From NCBI GenBank assembly GCA_014208095.1, contig JACHMT010000001.1, positions 372,001 to 436,000 on the forward strand: a DNA stretch of 64,000 nucleotides. Direction: 5' to 3'. The notes under the pieces were generated by a model that saw nothing but the letters and a program-made list of their open reading frames with translations, had not been told where the DNA came from and did no database searches. This DNA is from Actinospineispora eucalypti. GTDB lineage: Bacteria > Actinomycetota > Actinomycetes > Mycobacteriales > Pseudonocardiaceae. Position numbers and translations under genes: made by a program. Shown in pieces: positions 26,651-35,206 of this stretch; the stretch's first letter is position 1, and each line of letters starts with the position of its first letter.

Positions 26651-27841
26651 TTAGTGGGAGCGGCGGTGGGTGCGGCGGGCGGCGGTCAGTCGCGCGCGGA
26701 GGGTGCGGAGAGCGGTGACCTGGGTGGCCAGGTGTAGGTAGTAGCGCCAGCGGGCGGTTCGGCTGCCCAGCCGGCGGGAGATCGCGTAGGCGAAGGCGAC
26801 CGGGTCCGGGTCGGTGTCCAGGCGAGCTGGCGCGGACTCCAGGAAACGCATGCTGGCCAGCGCCTCAGCCTGGGTCTGGTCGATCACCGGGCGGCGGGTC
26901 GCGTCGTAGGTCGCGAGTGCGGCCGGTATGTCGCCGGGATGTGAGGCCACCGCGGCGGCCAGCGCCACCGAGTCGCCGATGGCCAGCCGGGTGCCGGAGC
27001 CGATGGAGAAGTGCGTGCTGTGCGCGGCGTCGCCGAGCAGGGCCACGTTCCCGTCGTACCAGCGCGCGTTGCGCACCTGCTTGCCGTGCAGCCAGGACAC
27101 CGTGTCCACGTCCTGCATCTGGCTGATCAGGCTCGCCCCGTCCAGGTGCCGCGCGAAGATCTTCTCCAGCGCCTGGAGACACTCCGCCGGGCCGAGCCGG
27201 TCGAAGCCCAGCCCCTGCCACGTCGACGGCGGGCATTCCACGATCACCGTGCTGCGCCCGGCGTCCAGGTAGTAGCAGTGCAGCCAGATCCAGCCGGCCG
27301 GGGTGCGCTCGAAGATGTACCGGAAGGCCTTGAACTCCTTGTAGGCGCCCAACCACAGGTAGTGGTTGGTGCCCATGTCCACCGAGGTGCCGAACCGTGC
27401 GGCGCCGGCGGTGCGGAAGCCGCTGTTGATGCCGTCGCCGGCGACGATCAGGTCCGCGTCGGCGAACTCGTCCAGCGACTCCACCGGGTGCTCGAACTCC
27501 AGCTTGATGCCCAGGTCACGGGCGCGCGCGACCAGGATGTCGAGCAGCCGCTGCCGGCCCATGGACAGCCCGTAGCCGCCCAGGTAACCCGGCTTGCCCG
27601 AACCGACGTGCACCTCGATGCCGCCCCACACCCCGGAGGCTTCCTCGACCTGTTTGGCGGTGACCGGGTCGTTCGCGTAGAGCATGTCCAGCACGTCGTC
27701 CCAGAAGCCGAAGCCCCAGCCGAAGGTGACCCCCTCCGGGCTGCGTTCCAGCACGGTGATCTCGGCGTCCGGGTCGCGCAGCTTCGTGCATATGGCGAAG
27801 TAGAGGCCGGCCGGGCCGGCCCCCACACAAACGATGTTCAA
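26651..27841 (-). CDS. FAD-dependent aromatic hydroxylase (copy 2)
   Basis: This 396-residue paralogue of the convergent gene has the same landmarks: GAGPAGLYFA at the N-terminus, FGWGFGFWDD, and LLGDAAHSTHFSIGSGTR at about 270. The C-terminal 30 residues are basic. It starts 16 nt after the FemAB stop, with GAGGGGG upstream, so it belongs to a FemAB-monooxygenase operon reading away from mftA. Like copy 1 it resembles the hydroxylase half of anthraniloyl/salicylyl-CoA enzymes but lacks the reductase half. Substrate unknown. Confidence 0.87.
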   Translation of the reverse strand: MNIVCVGAGPAGLYFAICTKLRDPDAEITVLERSPEGVTFGWGFGFWDDVLDMLYANDPVTAKQVEEASGVWGGIEVHVGSGKPGYLGGYGLSMGRQRLLDILVARARDLGIKLEFEHPVESLDEFADADLIVAGDGINSGFRTAGAARFGTSVDMGTNHYLWLGAYKEFKAFRYIFERTPAGWIWLHCYYLDAGRSTVIVECPPSTWQGLGFDRLGPAECLQALEKIFARHLDGASLISQMQDVDTVSWLHGKQVRNARWYDGNVALLGDAAHSTHFSIGSGTRLAIGDSVALAAAVASHPGDIPAALATYDATRRPVIDQTQAEALASMRFLESAPARLDTDPDPVAFAYAISRRLGSRTARWRYYLHLATQVTALRTLRARLTAARRTHRRSH

Positions 27842-27857
27842 GAAAAGCCCCCTCGGC

Positions 27858-29048
27858 TCAGCCCCGCCGGAACTGACCCCGCAGCTTCACCTTGGCGGTG
27901 CCGAGCAGCTTCTTTCCCGTCGCGCTGCGCCGCAGCAGGTCGTAGCCCACCTTGGCAGGCCATGGCCTGATCAGCTCAACCGGGGCCGGGTAGCGGAAGG
28001 GGGTGCCGTTGAACGCCAGCTTGGCGCGCTGGGCGCTGGGCCATTCGTCGCTGGTGTGCATGCCGCGGTCGATCATGTCGGTGAGCATCTGCTCGGGCAG
28101 GCCGCCGAAGTCTAGCCATCGGTGCCCCTGCCGCTGCCCCCACTTGATGATCTCCCAGCGGACCGCCGCCGGCACGCTCAGCTTGCCCGTCGCGCCGGAG
28201 CCGTCGAAGCCGCCCAGCCGGCCGCGGATCATCCCGCCGACCACGGTGACCAGGTCCGCCGAGACCGGCCGCCCGTCCACCTCGCCGACGAACACCGCCG
28301 CATGCCCGTGCGGGGCCAGCTCGCGGTACATCCGCCGCATGTACTCCAGCGGCGGCGGGGTGAACCCCTGCCGGGCGCCGGTGTAGGCCATCAGGTCGGC
28401 CAGCAGCGGAAGGTCCCGCTCGTCGCCGAGCCGTACGTGCACGCCCTTGGCCGCCCACCGGTTGGTCCAGGACTTGAGCCGCTTGGAGAAGCCGCCGCGG
28501 ATCTCCTCCAGCGGCCGGGTCAGGTCGACCCGGTAGGAACCCAGCGGCGCGATGCCGGCGCGGGATGGCCGGAAGCCCCGGGCCAGCAGGCCGGTGGTCA
28601 TTTCGGGCGCACCCTCCGGCGGCTGCACGAAGGTGGCCATCAGCGAACGGGCGACCCTGGTCAGCTGGTCGAGCAGGGCGGCGGTGACCGCCCCGGGGTC
28701 GGCGGTGTCGGGGCTGACCAGCGGTCCGTAGGGCAGGTAACCCAGCTCCACCAGCGGCATCAGGCGCCGGCGCAACAGCAGTGCTCCGCCGGCCAGTCGG
28801 CCGCCAGAGTAGGCGAGCAGGTACTCCGGGGTGTACCCGGCCAGGCCGCGGATCCGGCCCCATGCGCTGAGCTGGGTCACGTCGGTGCCGCCGACCTGGC
28901 TGACCAGCTCGTCCCATTCATTCAGCTGCTCGGCCGGCGGGTTGGTCAGCCGCAGCAGCGTCACGGTGGCGGCGCCGGCCGGCGCCTCAGTCTTCGTGTT
29001 CATGCTCTGGAACTGATCCTCCCGGCGCCACCTGTAAAACTTCGACAT
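27858..29048 (-). CDS. FemAB-family (GNAT-fold) aminoacyl transferase
   Basis: This protein of up to 396 residues has a tandem GNAT fold as in FemX/FmhB, which transfer amino acids from tRNA to lipid II. The first half has AWGRIRGLAGYTPEYLLAYS and GYLPYGPLVSP, and the second RWEIIKWGQRQGHRWLDFGG. ATG 29048 is given; ATG 29003 (15 codons shorter) is close to the usual family start but has GGGAGG 14 nt away, so the start is unsure. Whether it modifies peptidoglycan or, given the company, a small molecule cannot be told. Confidence 0.82.
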   Translation of the reverse strand: MSKFYRWRREDQFQSMNTKTEAPAGAATVTLLRLTNPPAEQLNEWDELVSQVGGTDVTQLSAWGRIRGLAGYTPEYLLAYSGGRLAGGALLLRRRLMPLVELGYLPYGPLVSPDTADPGAVTAALLDQLTRVARSLMATFVQPPEGAPEMTTGLLARGFRPSRAGIAPLGSYRVDLTRPLEEIRGGFSKRLKSWTNRWAAKGVHVRLGDERDLPLLADLMAYTGARQGFTPPPLEYMRRMYRELAPHGHAAVFVGEVDGRPVSADLVTVVGGMIRGRLGGFDGSGATGKLSVPAAVRWEIIKWGQRQGHRWLDFGGLPEQMLTDMIDRGMHTSDEWPSAQRAKLAFNGTPFRYPAPVELIRPWPAKVGYDLLRRSATGKKLLGTAKVKLRGQFRRG

Positions 29049-29236
29049 CGGTCACCCGAATTAGGCGTCGCTAACCCCAGCGGCATCGTTACGGCTCGGT
29101 CAACGCTCGGACAAGATTATTTCCCTTGATCGAACAATCCTCACACACCCCCCGGGGGAATGTTCCCGGGTTGCCGGGACCGCAACCGGTCTTTACCGTC
29201 ATCACGTAATCACCGTCGGCTTTCAGAGGAGTTACA

Positions 29237-29335
29237 GTGGCGCCGAGCGACCAGGTCGAACCGGCCGAGCAGCCGGTCGTTGAGGAGACCCTCGTCGAGG
29301 AGGTCTCGATCGACGGCATGTGCGGTGTCTACTGA
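29237..29335 (+). CDS. mftA: Mycofactocin precursor peptide MftA
   Basis: This 32-residue precursor has an acidic leader (VEPAEQPVVEETLVEEV) and the invariant C-terminus IDGMCGVY. The last Val-Tyr is decarboxylated and crosslinked by MftC and later released to build the redox cofactor mycofactocin. GTG start with AGAGGAG 6 nt upstream. It overlaps mftB by 11 nt. The ~190-bp region upstream shows a CCCCCCGGGGG palindrome but no regulator gene. Confidence 0.96.
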   Translation: MAPSDQVEPAEQPVVEETLVEEVSIDGMCGVY

Positions 29336-29654
29336 GGACGCCCTGAGCTCCCCCGGCTTCGACCCGGGCCGGCCGTACCGGTGCAGCCCGAGCGTGTCGC
29401 TGCGGCCGGAGCCGTTCGGCGCGCTGGTATATCACTTCGGCACCCGAAAGCTCTCCTTTCTGAAGACTCCTGAGCTGTTCGCGGTGGTCAGCGGTCTGGA
29501 GCGGCAGCCGGACGTGCACGCGGCGCTCGCCTCGGCCGGGGTTCCGGATTCGCTGCGTCCCGCGTATCTGCGCGCGCTCGCCGGACTGGCCGAGGCGGGC
29601 ACCATCGAACCCCGTTTGGGCGTGTCTGATGGATCTATGCCGAGCGAGCGGTGA
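29325..29654 (+). CDS. mftB: Mycofactocin peptide chaperone MftB (C-terminus supplied by a MITE)
   Basis: This 109-residue PqqD/RRE-type protein binds the MftA leader and presents it to MftC. Core motifs are RPYRCSPSVSLRPEPFGALV and YHFGTRKLSFLKTPEL. GTG start inside mftA. From codon ~99 on the reading frame lies within the element at 29619-29775: the last residues (GVSDGSMPSER) and the TGA come from it, while the normal end would be about EPR. Function is probably intact because the replaced part is beyond the domain. Confidence 0.93.
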   Translation: MSTEDALSSPGFDPGRPYRCSPSVSLRPEPFGALVYHFGTRKLSFLKTPELFAVVSGLERQPDVHAALASAGVPDSLRPAYLRALAGLAEAGTIEPRLGVSDGSMPSER

Positions 29655-29775
29655 TCCAGATGGTGCGTCGCAAGGCGGAGGAGGAGCTCATAGCGGAGCT
29701 ATGCGCGACGACGACTACGCCGCGAGGCGCCATCTGGGCGCCGCACAGCCGGCTGGATGATCCATCAGACACGCC
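29619..29775. mobile_element. MITE-like element A at the mftB stop
   Basis: This 157-bp element has perfect 17-bp terminal inverted repeats GGCGTGTCTGATGGATC. It has no coding capacity and an internal CATAGC/GCTATG hairpin. The ends resemble IS5-type elements of actinomycetes. Its interior (GTGATCCAGATGGT, GCAAGGCGGAGG) is shared with element B although the ends differ. It separates mftB from mftC; the mftC ribosome site GGGAGG lies just outside. Confidence 0.85.
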
Positions 29776-29794
29776 TTAGGGAGGCTCTCCCCCG

Positions 29795-30961
29795 ATGAAG
29801 CTGACCGAGCACTTCCAGTACGGCCTGAACTCGCCGATCTGCCTCACCTGGGAGCTCACCTACGCCTGCAACCTGGCGTGCGTGCACTGCCTGTCCTCGT
29901 CCGGCCGGCGCGACCCCCGGGAGCTGTCCACCGCCGAATGCAAGTCGGTCATCGACGAGCTGCAGAAGATGCAGGTCTTCTACGTCAACATCGGTGGCGG
30001 CGAACCGACCGTGCGGTCCGACTTCTGGGAGCTGCTGGACTACGCCATCGGGCACGACGTCGGGGTGAAGTTCTCCACCAACGGGATCAAGCTCACCGAG
30101 GATCGGGCCCGGCAGCTGGCCGCGACCGACTACGTCGACGTGCAGATCTCCCTGGACGGGGCCACAGCCTCGGTGAACGATGCGGTGCGCGGCCCCGGTT
30201 CGTACGACACCGCTCTTCGCGCCCTGTCGAACCTGGCCTCGGCGGGCTTCCTCGAGCCGAAGATCAGCGTGGTCATGACCAGGCAGAACGTCGACCAGCT
30301 GGACGAGTTCAAGGCGATCGCGGACAAGTTCGGCGCGCAGCTGCGGATCACCCGGTTGCGCCCTTCCGGGCGGGGCGCGGACGTGTGGGATTCGCTGCAT
30401 CCGACCGCTGACCAGCAGCGGCAGTTGTACGACTGGCTGGTGGCGCGCGGTGACGGGGTGTTGACCGGGGACTCGTTCTTCCATCTGTCGGCCTACGGCT
30501 CGCCACTGCCCGGGTTGAACCTGTGCGGCGCGGGCCGGGTGGTGTGCCTGATCGACCCGGTCGGCGACGTGTACGCCTGCCCGTTCGCCATCCACGAGAA
30601 CTTCCTGGCCGGGAACGTCCGCTCGCCCGGTGGTTTCGCCGAGGTGTGGCGGTCGTCCTCGCTGTTCGAGGAGTTGCGGCAGCCGCAGACCGGCGGCGCC
30701 TGTCAGTCGTGCGGTCACTACGACGCCTGCCAGGGCGGGTGCATGGCGGCCAAGTTCTTCACCGGTCTGCCGTTGGACGGCCCCGACCCGGAGTGCGTGC
30801 GCGGCTTCGGCGAGCAGGCGCTGGCCGCCCGCTCGGACCTGACGGTGATCCCGAAGTCCGACGTGGACCACTCGCGGGGCTCGAGCCGCCGCCCGGTCCC
30901 GGTCACGTTGGCCGCGCCACCCCCGCGCGCCTGCGACTCCAGCCCCCTAGGCCGTGTTTAA
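29795..30961 (+). CDS. mftC: Mycofactocin radical SAM maturase MftC (C-terminus supplied by a MITE)
   Basis: This 388-residue radical SAM/SPASM enzyme decarboxylates and crosslinks the Val-Tyr end of MftA. The SAM cluster CNLACVHC is at about residues 29-36, GGGEPT at about 69, and the SPASM cysteines lie in GACQSCGHYDACQGGC and upstream DVYACPF. ATG start with GGGAGG about 10 nt upstream. The last two codons and stop (GTG TTT-type bases ending TAA 30959-30961) fall in element B. The C-terminal tail is Pro/Ser rich and unlikely to be essential. Confidence 0.95.
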   Translation: MKLTEHFQYGLNSPICLTWELTYACNLACVHCLSSSGRRDPRELSTAECKSVIDELQKMQVFYVNIGGGEPTVRSDFWELLDYAIGHDVGVKFSTNGIKLTEDRARQLAATDYVDVQISLDGATASVNDAVRGPGSYDTALRALSNLASAGFLEPKISVVMTRQNVDQLDEFKAIADKFGAQLRITRLRPSGRGADVWDSLHPTADQQRQLYDWLVARGDGVLTGDSFFHLSAYGSPLPGLNLCGAGRVVCLIDPVGDVYACPFAIHENFLAGNVRSPGGFAEVWRSSSLFEELRQPQTGGACQSCGHYDACQGGCMAAKFFTGLPLDGPDPECVRGFGEQALAARSDLTVIPKSDVDHSRGSSRRPVPVTLAAPPPRACDSSPLGRV

Positions 30962-31111
30962 GAAGTCCCGGTCGATGGGCTTCGTGATCCAGGTGGTTTC
31001 CGGCAAGGCGGAGGCATGGCCTCGTACCGGGGTACGTGGCCGTGCCGACAACGCGGCCGGGACCGCCTGGGCGCGAAGACCGCGATCGAGGGCTTTTTAA
31101 ACACGGCCTAG
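30947..31111. mobile_element. MITE-like element B at the mftC stop
   Basis: CTAGGCCGTGTTTAAGAAGT at the left end and its inverted form at the right (two mismatches in ~22 bp) bound a 165-bp non-coding element including flanking CTAG, which may be the target duplication typical of IS5 relatives. It shares an internal GTGATCCAGGTGGT and GCAAGGCGGAGG block with element A. Confidence 0.85.
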
Positions 31112-31145
31112 CCCCCGCCACCCCCTGACCCAGCCACCCCCCAAC

Positions 31146-31211
31146 CCTGATTCAGTGCCTTTGGCAGCGTGATTCAGTGGGTTGAGCAGGGTGATTCAGT
31201 CACATTGGACT
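31146..31211 (+). repeat. 22-bp tandem repeat array (class 1), 3 units
   Basis: Three units of the GTGATTCAGT class lie between element B and a class 2 array, in the gap between mftC and the first OYE gene. Confidence 0.88.
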
Positions 31212-31217
31212 GCGGGG

Positions 31218-31371
31218 ACCCGCGACATGGGACGCCGCAATCCGCCACATGGGGTGCGTCGATCCGCGACATGGGGTGCGTCGACCCGCGACATGGAGCG
31301 CTGTAATCCGCGACATGGGGTGCTGAAGGTGTCGACTCGGGGTGCTGAGAACGTCGACTCGCGGTGGGTGG
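31218..31371 (+). repeat. 22-bp tandem repeat array (class 2), 7 units
   Basis: Seven units, ATCCGCGACATGGGGTGCGT+CG and variants, run up to and into the GTG start region of the first OYE gene. The last two units drift to GTCGACTCGGGGTGCTG, close to the class 3 core. Confidence 0.88.
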
Positions 31372-33206
31372 TGGCGGGGGCGGTGCCGGTGGGGCCGTGT
31401 GTTGCGGGCTCGCGGGTGATGTTCGGGCCGATCGAGACGAATCTGGGGCGGGGGCGGGGGTTTACCGCCGAGCATGTCGGGTTCTATGCGGCGCGGGGCG
31501 GGGCTGGTGTGATCGTTACCGAGGTTGCCTCGGTGCATCCTTCGGACTGGCCGTACGAGTCGGCTCCGCTGGCCACCGAGTGCGCGCCGGGTTGGGCCGA
31601 GATCGTGCGCGCCTGCCGGTCGGGTGGCGCGTTGGTGTTGGCCGGGCTGGGGCACGCCGGCGGGCAGGGCACCTCGGCGCATCACGAGCGGGAGCTGTGG
31701 GCGCCCTCGCCGGTGCCCGACCCGCGCAGCCGGGAGGTCCCGGCCGAGATGTCGGTGGCGCAGATCGACGAGGTGGTGGCCGGGTTCGCGGCAGGGGCCG
31801 AGCTCGCCGTGGCGGCCGGGTGCGCCGGGGTGGAGGTGGACGCCGGCGAGTTCGCGCTGCTCCGCCAGTTCGCCTCCGGGCTCACCAACCGGCGGGCGGA
31901 CGGCTACGGCGCCGACCGGACGCGGCTGCTGCGCGAGGTCGTGGCGGCGGTGCGCGCGGCGGTCGGTTCGGAGCGGGTGGTCGGGTTGCGGCTGTCCTGC
32001 GATGAGCTGGTCGGGGCGCCGGGGATCACGCCGGATGTGGCCGTGCGGGAGCTGGTGCCGGCGGTGGCGGCCTGGCTGGACTACCTGGTTCCGGTGCGCG
32101 GGGGCGGGTTGGCGGCCACGCCCGCTCGCCCGGACGCGCACACCCGCCCGGGGTTCAATCGGGCGCTGTGTGACCGGTTGCGAGGGGTGGCGCCGGCGCT
32201 GGTGCTGCAGGGCAGCGTGGTGGACGTGGCGATGGCCGAGGCTTCTGCGCGGGCCGGTGTCGCGCTGGTCGAGATGACCCGGGCGCAGCTGGCCGAGCCG
32301 GACCTGGTCGCGCTGTTGCGGGCGGGTACGCCGGAGCGGATCAGGCCCTGCTTGCTGACCAACCAGTACAGCGCGGTGCGCGATCCGGCGAACGTGGTCA
32401 TCTCCGACGAGGGCGAGCCCCGCACCGGCCACGAAACCACCGATCCCCTGGTTCCCCGCGGCCCGTTCAGCGGCGTGGGCGAGGTGCGCGGCGTGGCTGG
32501 GCGGGTGTTGGTGGTCGGGGGTGGGCCGGCGGGGTGTGAGGCGGCGCGGGTGGCGGCGGCGCTGGGGTTGCGGGTGCGGTTGGTGGAGCGTGCGGCCGAG
32601 CTGGGGGGCGCGATGCGGCTGGCGGCACGGTTGCCCGGGTTGGAGCGGTACGAGCTGCTCGTCGAATGGTGGCGCCGCGAGCTGAACCGGCTGGGGGTGG
32701 AGGTCCGGCTCGGGTGCGAGGCGGACCTCGGTGAGTTGCTCGCCGCCGAGCGGGCCGGGGTGGCCGTGCTGGTGGCCACCGGCTCGGTGCCTCGGGAGGG
32801 CGTCGAGCCGGCTTGGGAGTTCCTGGCCGGTGAACGCCTTCGTGCCCAAGGCGCGGTCACGCTGTACGACCCGGTGGGCGGTGCCCTGGCGATCGGCCTG
32901 GCCGAGTTGCTCGCCGGTGCCGGGCGCGCGGTGACCTTGGTAACACCGGATGCCGTGGTCGGCGCCCGGCTGCCGCCCGGCTCGCTGGTCGCGGCGAACA
33001 CCCGGCTGGCCCGGGCCGGGGTCACCCGGGTCACCGACTGGCGCGGCCCGCCGCCTGGCGGAGCGATCGACTGCGGTCACCGTTTGTCGGACGACACGTT
33101 TCCCCGAGGTCACCCGCGCGCCGGCGACGCCGTTGCGCCCCGCAACGTCCACCAGGCCGTCCTGGAGGGACGCCGGTTCGCGCTCTCACTGGTCGGCCGC
33201 CCGTGA
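31368..33206 (+). CDS. Mycofactocin-system FadH/OYE-family oxidoreductase 1
   Basis: This ~612-residue two-part flavoenzyme has an FMN TIM barrel of the old yellow enzyme type (MFGPIETNLG, LAGLGHAGGQGTSAHH, TNRRADGYGADR). A C-terminal FAD/NAD domain (VLVVGGGPAGCEAARVAAAL) is as in 2,4-dienoyl-CoA reductase. The Fe-S site of FadH proteins is not preserved: at the expected place PCLLTNQYS keeps one Cys. GTG 31368 is the first start beyond the repeats; GTG 31371 is equally possible. An open frame from 31182 runs through repeats and is rejected. Overlaps the next gene by 4 nt. Substrate unknown. Confidence 0.87.
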   Translation: MVAGAVPVGPCVAGSRVMFGPIETNLGRGRGFTAEHVGFYAARGGAGVIVTEVASVHPSDWPYESAPLATECAPGWAEIVRACRSGGALVLAGLGHAGGQGTSAHHERELWAPSPVPDPRSREVPAEMSVAQIDEVVAGFAAGAELAVAAGCAGVEVDAGEFALLRQFASGLTNRRADGYGADRTRLLREVVAAVRAAVGSERVVGLRLSCDELVGAPGITPDVAVRELVPAVAAWLDYLVPVRGGGLAATPARPDAHTRPGFNRALCDRLRGVAPALVLQGSVVDVAMAEASARAGVALVEMTRAQLAEPDLVALLRAGTPERIRPCLLTNQYSAVRDPANVVISDEGEPRTGHETTDPLVPRGPFSGVGEVRGVAGRVLVVGGGPAGCEAARVAAALGLRVRLVERAAELGGAMRLAARLPGLERYELLVEWWRRELNRLGVEVRLGCEADLGELLAAERAGVAVLVATGSVPREGVEPAWEFLAGERLRAQGAVTLYDPVGGALAIGLAELLAGAGRAVTLVTPDAVVGARLPPGSLVAANTRLARAGVTRVTDWRGPPPGGAIDCGHRLSDDTFPRGHPRAGDAVAPRNVHQAVLEGRRFALSLVGRP

Positions 33207-35206
33207 CCTGGCCGCTCGGGCTGCGCTCGCCGGTGGTGTTCACCGCGCACCTGACCAACTTCGCCGAGCACGGGCTGCCCACCGAACGGCATGCGGCGTA
33301 CTACGCGGCGCGGGCGGCCGGCGGGGTCGGGATGATCATCACCGAGGAGCACTGCGTGCACCCCTCGGACCGGGCCTACCAGAAGGTGATCCAGGGGTAC
33401 CGGCCGGACGCGCTGCCCGGTTACCGGACGATTGTGCACAGCGTGCATGCGCACGGTATACCGATTCTGGCGCAGTTGAACCACCACGGCGGGCAGGGGC
33501 ACGGCCGGTACTCGCGGCGCGCCGTGTGGGCGCCCAGCGCGGTGCCGGACCCGTTGCACCGGGAGGTTCCGGTGGCGATCGACGCCGACCGGATCGGCGA
33601 GCTGGTGGCGTCGTACGCCGAGGTGGCGGCCCGGTGCCGGGCCGGCGGGTTCGACGGGGTGGAGATCCAGGCCAGCCAGTCGTCCATCGTCCGGCAGTTC
33701 CTCTCCCCGGCGGCGAACCGGCGCACCGACGCCCACGGCGGCGACCTGCCGGGCCGCGCCCGGTTCCTGCTGGAAGTGGTTGCGGGGGTGCGCGCGGCGC
33801 TCGGGCCGGAGGCCCTGCTCGGCGTGCGGCTCGGCCCGGACGCACTCTCGGACGAGGCCCTGGCCGAGACGGTCGAGGTGGCCCGGTTACTCGCGGACAC
33901 CGGCGCGGTCAGCTACCTGAACAGCACCGTCGGCGTGGCCGGCGTGACCCAGGAGCTGATCACCCCGCCGATGGGCGTGCCGGCGGGTTACGCGCTGCCG
34001 GTGGCTCGCGCGTTGCGCGCGGCGGTGGACCTGCCGGTGCTCGGGGTCGGCCGGTTCACCGAGTTTGCCCAGGTGGAACGGGTGCTGGTGGATGGGGACT
34101 GCGACCTGGTCGGAGTGGTGCGCGGTCTGCTGGCCGACCCGGGTTTCGCCGGTGGCGGGGCGACTCGTTGTGTTGGCGCGAACTCCGGCTGCGTGGGCCG
34201 GGTCGGGCTCAACCGGCCGATCGGCTGCCTGGTCAACCCCCGGATCGCCGACGTGCGACCGCCGGGCGACCCGGCGTCGGTCCGGGTTTCGGGTGGCATC
34301 GAGCTGGGCCGGTTGCCGGGTGGTGTGGAGCCGGGGCGGGCGCTGGGTGGCGGTGAGCCGGGCCAGGTGTCCGGGCTTGCCGAACCCGGGCGGACCGTCT
34401 TGGCCCGGGAGCCGAAGCGGGTGTTGGTGATCGGCGGCGGTCCGGGTGGGTTGCGGGCGGCGGTAGCCGCGGCCGAGCTCGGCCATTCCGTCACGCTGTG
34501 TGAGCGTTCCCCAGAACTCGGCGGCCAGCTCGCGGTGGCCGCGCTGGCTCCCGGGCGAGCCGAACTGGGGCGGGTCACCCACGACCTGGCCAGCCGCGCC
34601 CGTGCGCTCGGAGTGACCCTGCGCGCCTCCACCGAGGCGACTCCGGAACTCGTCGACGCGCACCGGGCGGACGTGGTCGTGCTGGCCACCGGCGCCCGTC
34701 CGGAACCGCCGCCGTGGGCCATCGGCGAGCGGGTCGCCGCCGTTTCCGACGTGCTCACCGGGGATATCCACCCAAGTGGCCGGGTGCTGGTGTACGACGA
34801 GCTGGGCGGTCCGGCGGCCACCGGGGTGGCCGAGCTGCTGGCGTCCCGGGGAAACCCGGTGGAGATCGTCACGCCGATGTTGGCGGTGGCCCCCGACCTT
34901 GGGCTCACGCTCGAGCGGGAGCCGTTCCTGGCCCGGGCGGCGGCGTTGGGCATCCGGTTCGGCGTCGAGCGGCTGGTCGAGTCGATGTCGGACGGAACGG
35001 TCACGCTGCGTCATCACCTGCTCGACGTGCGGGAGCGGCGGGAGTGCGATTGGCTGGTCTACGCCACGCCGCCGAGGCCGGACGACCGGCTGTGGTCGGG
35101 GCTGTCCGGCGGCGGGCTACGGGTGCACCGGGTCGGAGATTGCCTGGCCCCCAGGGACGCCCGCGCGGCGATTCGGGACGGTGATCGGGTGGGGAGGGCG
35201 CTGTGA
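33203..35206 (+). CDS. Mycofactocin-system FadH/OYE-family oxidoreductase 2
   Basis: This 667-residue protein has the same architecture as its upstream neighbour. The FMN barrel has QLNHHGGQGHGRYSRR and VEIQASQSSIVRQFLSP, and the C-terminal dinucleotide domain VLVIGGGPGGLRAA begins at about 409. The Fe-S motif reads CVGANSGC then GCLVNP: the second Cys of CxxC is Ala, so a normal 4Fe-4S cluster is doubtful. The linker (about 355-400) contains imperfect GGxEPGR repeats. GTG start; 4-nt overlaps on both sides couple it with OYE 1 and mftE. Confidence 0.88.
   Translation: MTWPLGLRSPVVFTAHLTNFAEHGLPTERHAAYYAARAAGGVGMIITEEHCVHPSDRAYQKVIQGYRPDALPGYRTIVHSVHAHGIPILAQLNHHGGQGHGRYSRRAVWAPSAVPDPLHREVPVAIDADRIGELVASYAEVAARCRAGGFDGVEIQASQSSIVRQFLSPAANRRTDAHGGDLPGRARFLLEVVAGVRAALGPEALLGVRLGPDALSDEALAETVEVARLLADTGAVSYLNSTVGVAGVTQELITPPMGVPAGYALPVARALRAAVDLPVLGVGRFTEFAQVERVLVDGDCDLVGVVRGLLADPGFAGGGATRCVGANSGCVGRVGLNRPIGCLVNPRIADVRPPGDPASVRVSGGIELGRLPGGVEPGRALGGGEPGQVSGLAEPGRTVLAREPKRVLVIGGGPGGLRAAVAAAELGHSVTLCERSPELGGQLAVAALAPGRAELGRVTHDLASRARALGVTLRASTEATPELVDAHRADVVVLATGARPEPPPWAIGERVAAVSDVLTGDIHPSGRVLVYDELGGPAATGVAELLASRGNPVEIVTPMLAVAPDLGLTLEREPFLARAAALGIRFGVERLVESMSDGTVTLRHHLLDVRERRECDWLVYATPPRPDDRLWSGLSGGGLRVHRVGDCLAPRDARAAIRDGDRVGRAL

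Noticed and set aside
31182..31367. Longer OYE 1 start before the repeats
   Set aside because: The extra 62 residues are translated minisatellite units, and the enzyme N-terminus aligns from the GTG at 31368 or 31371.
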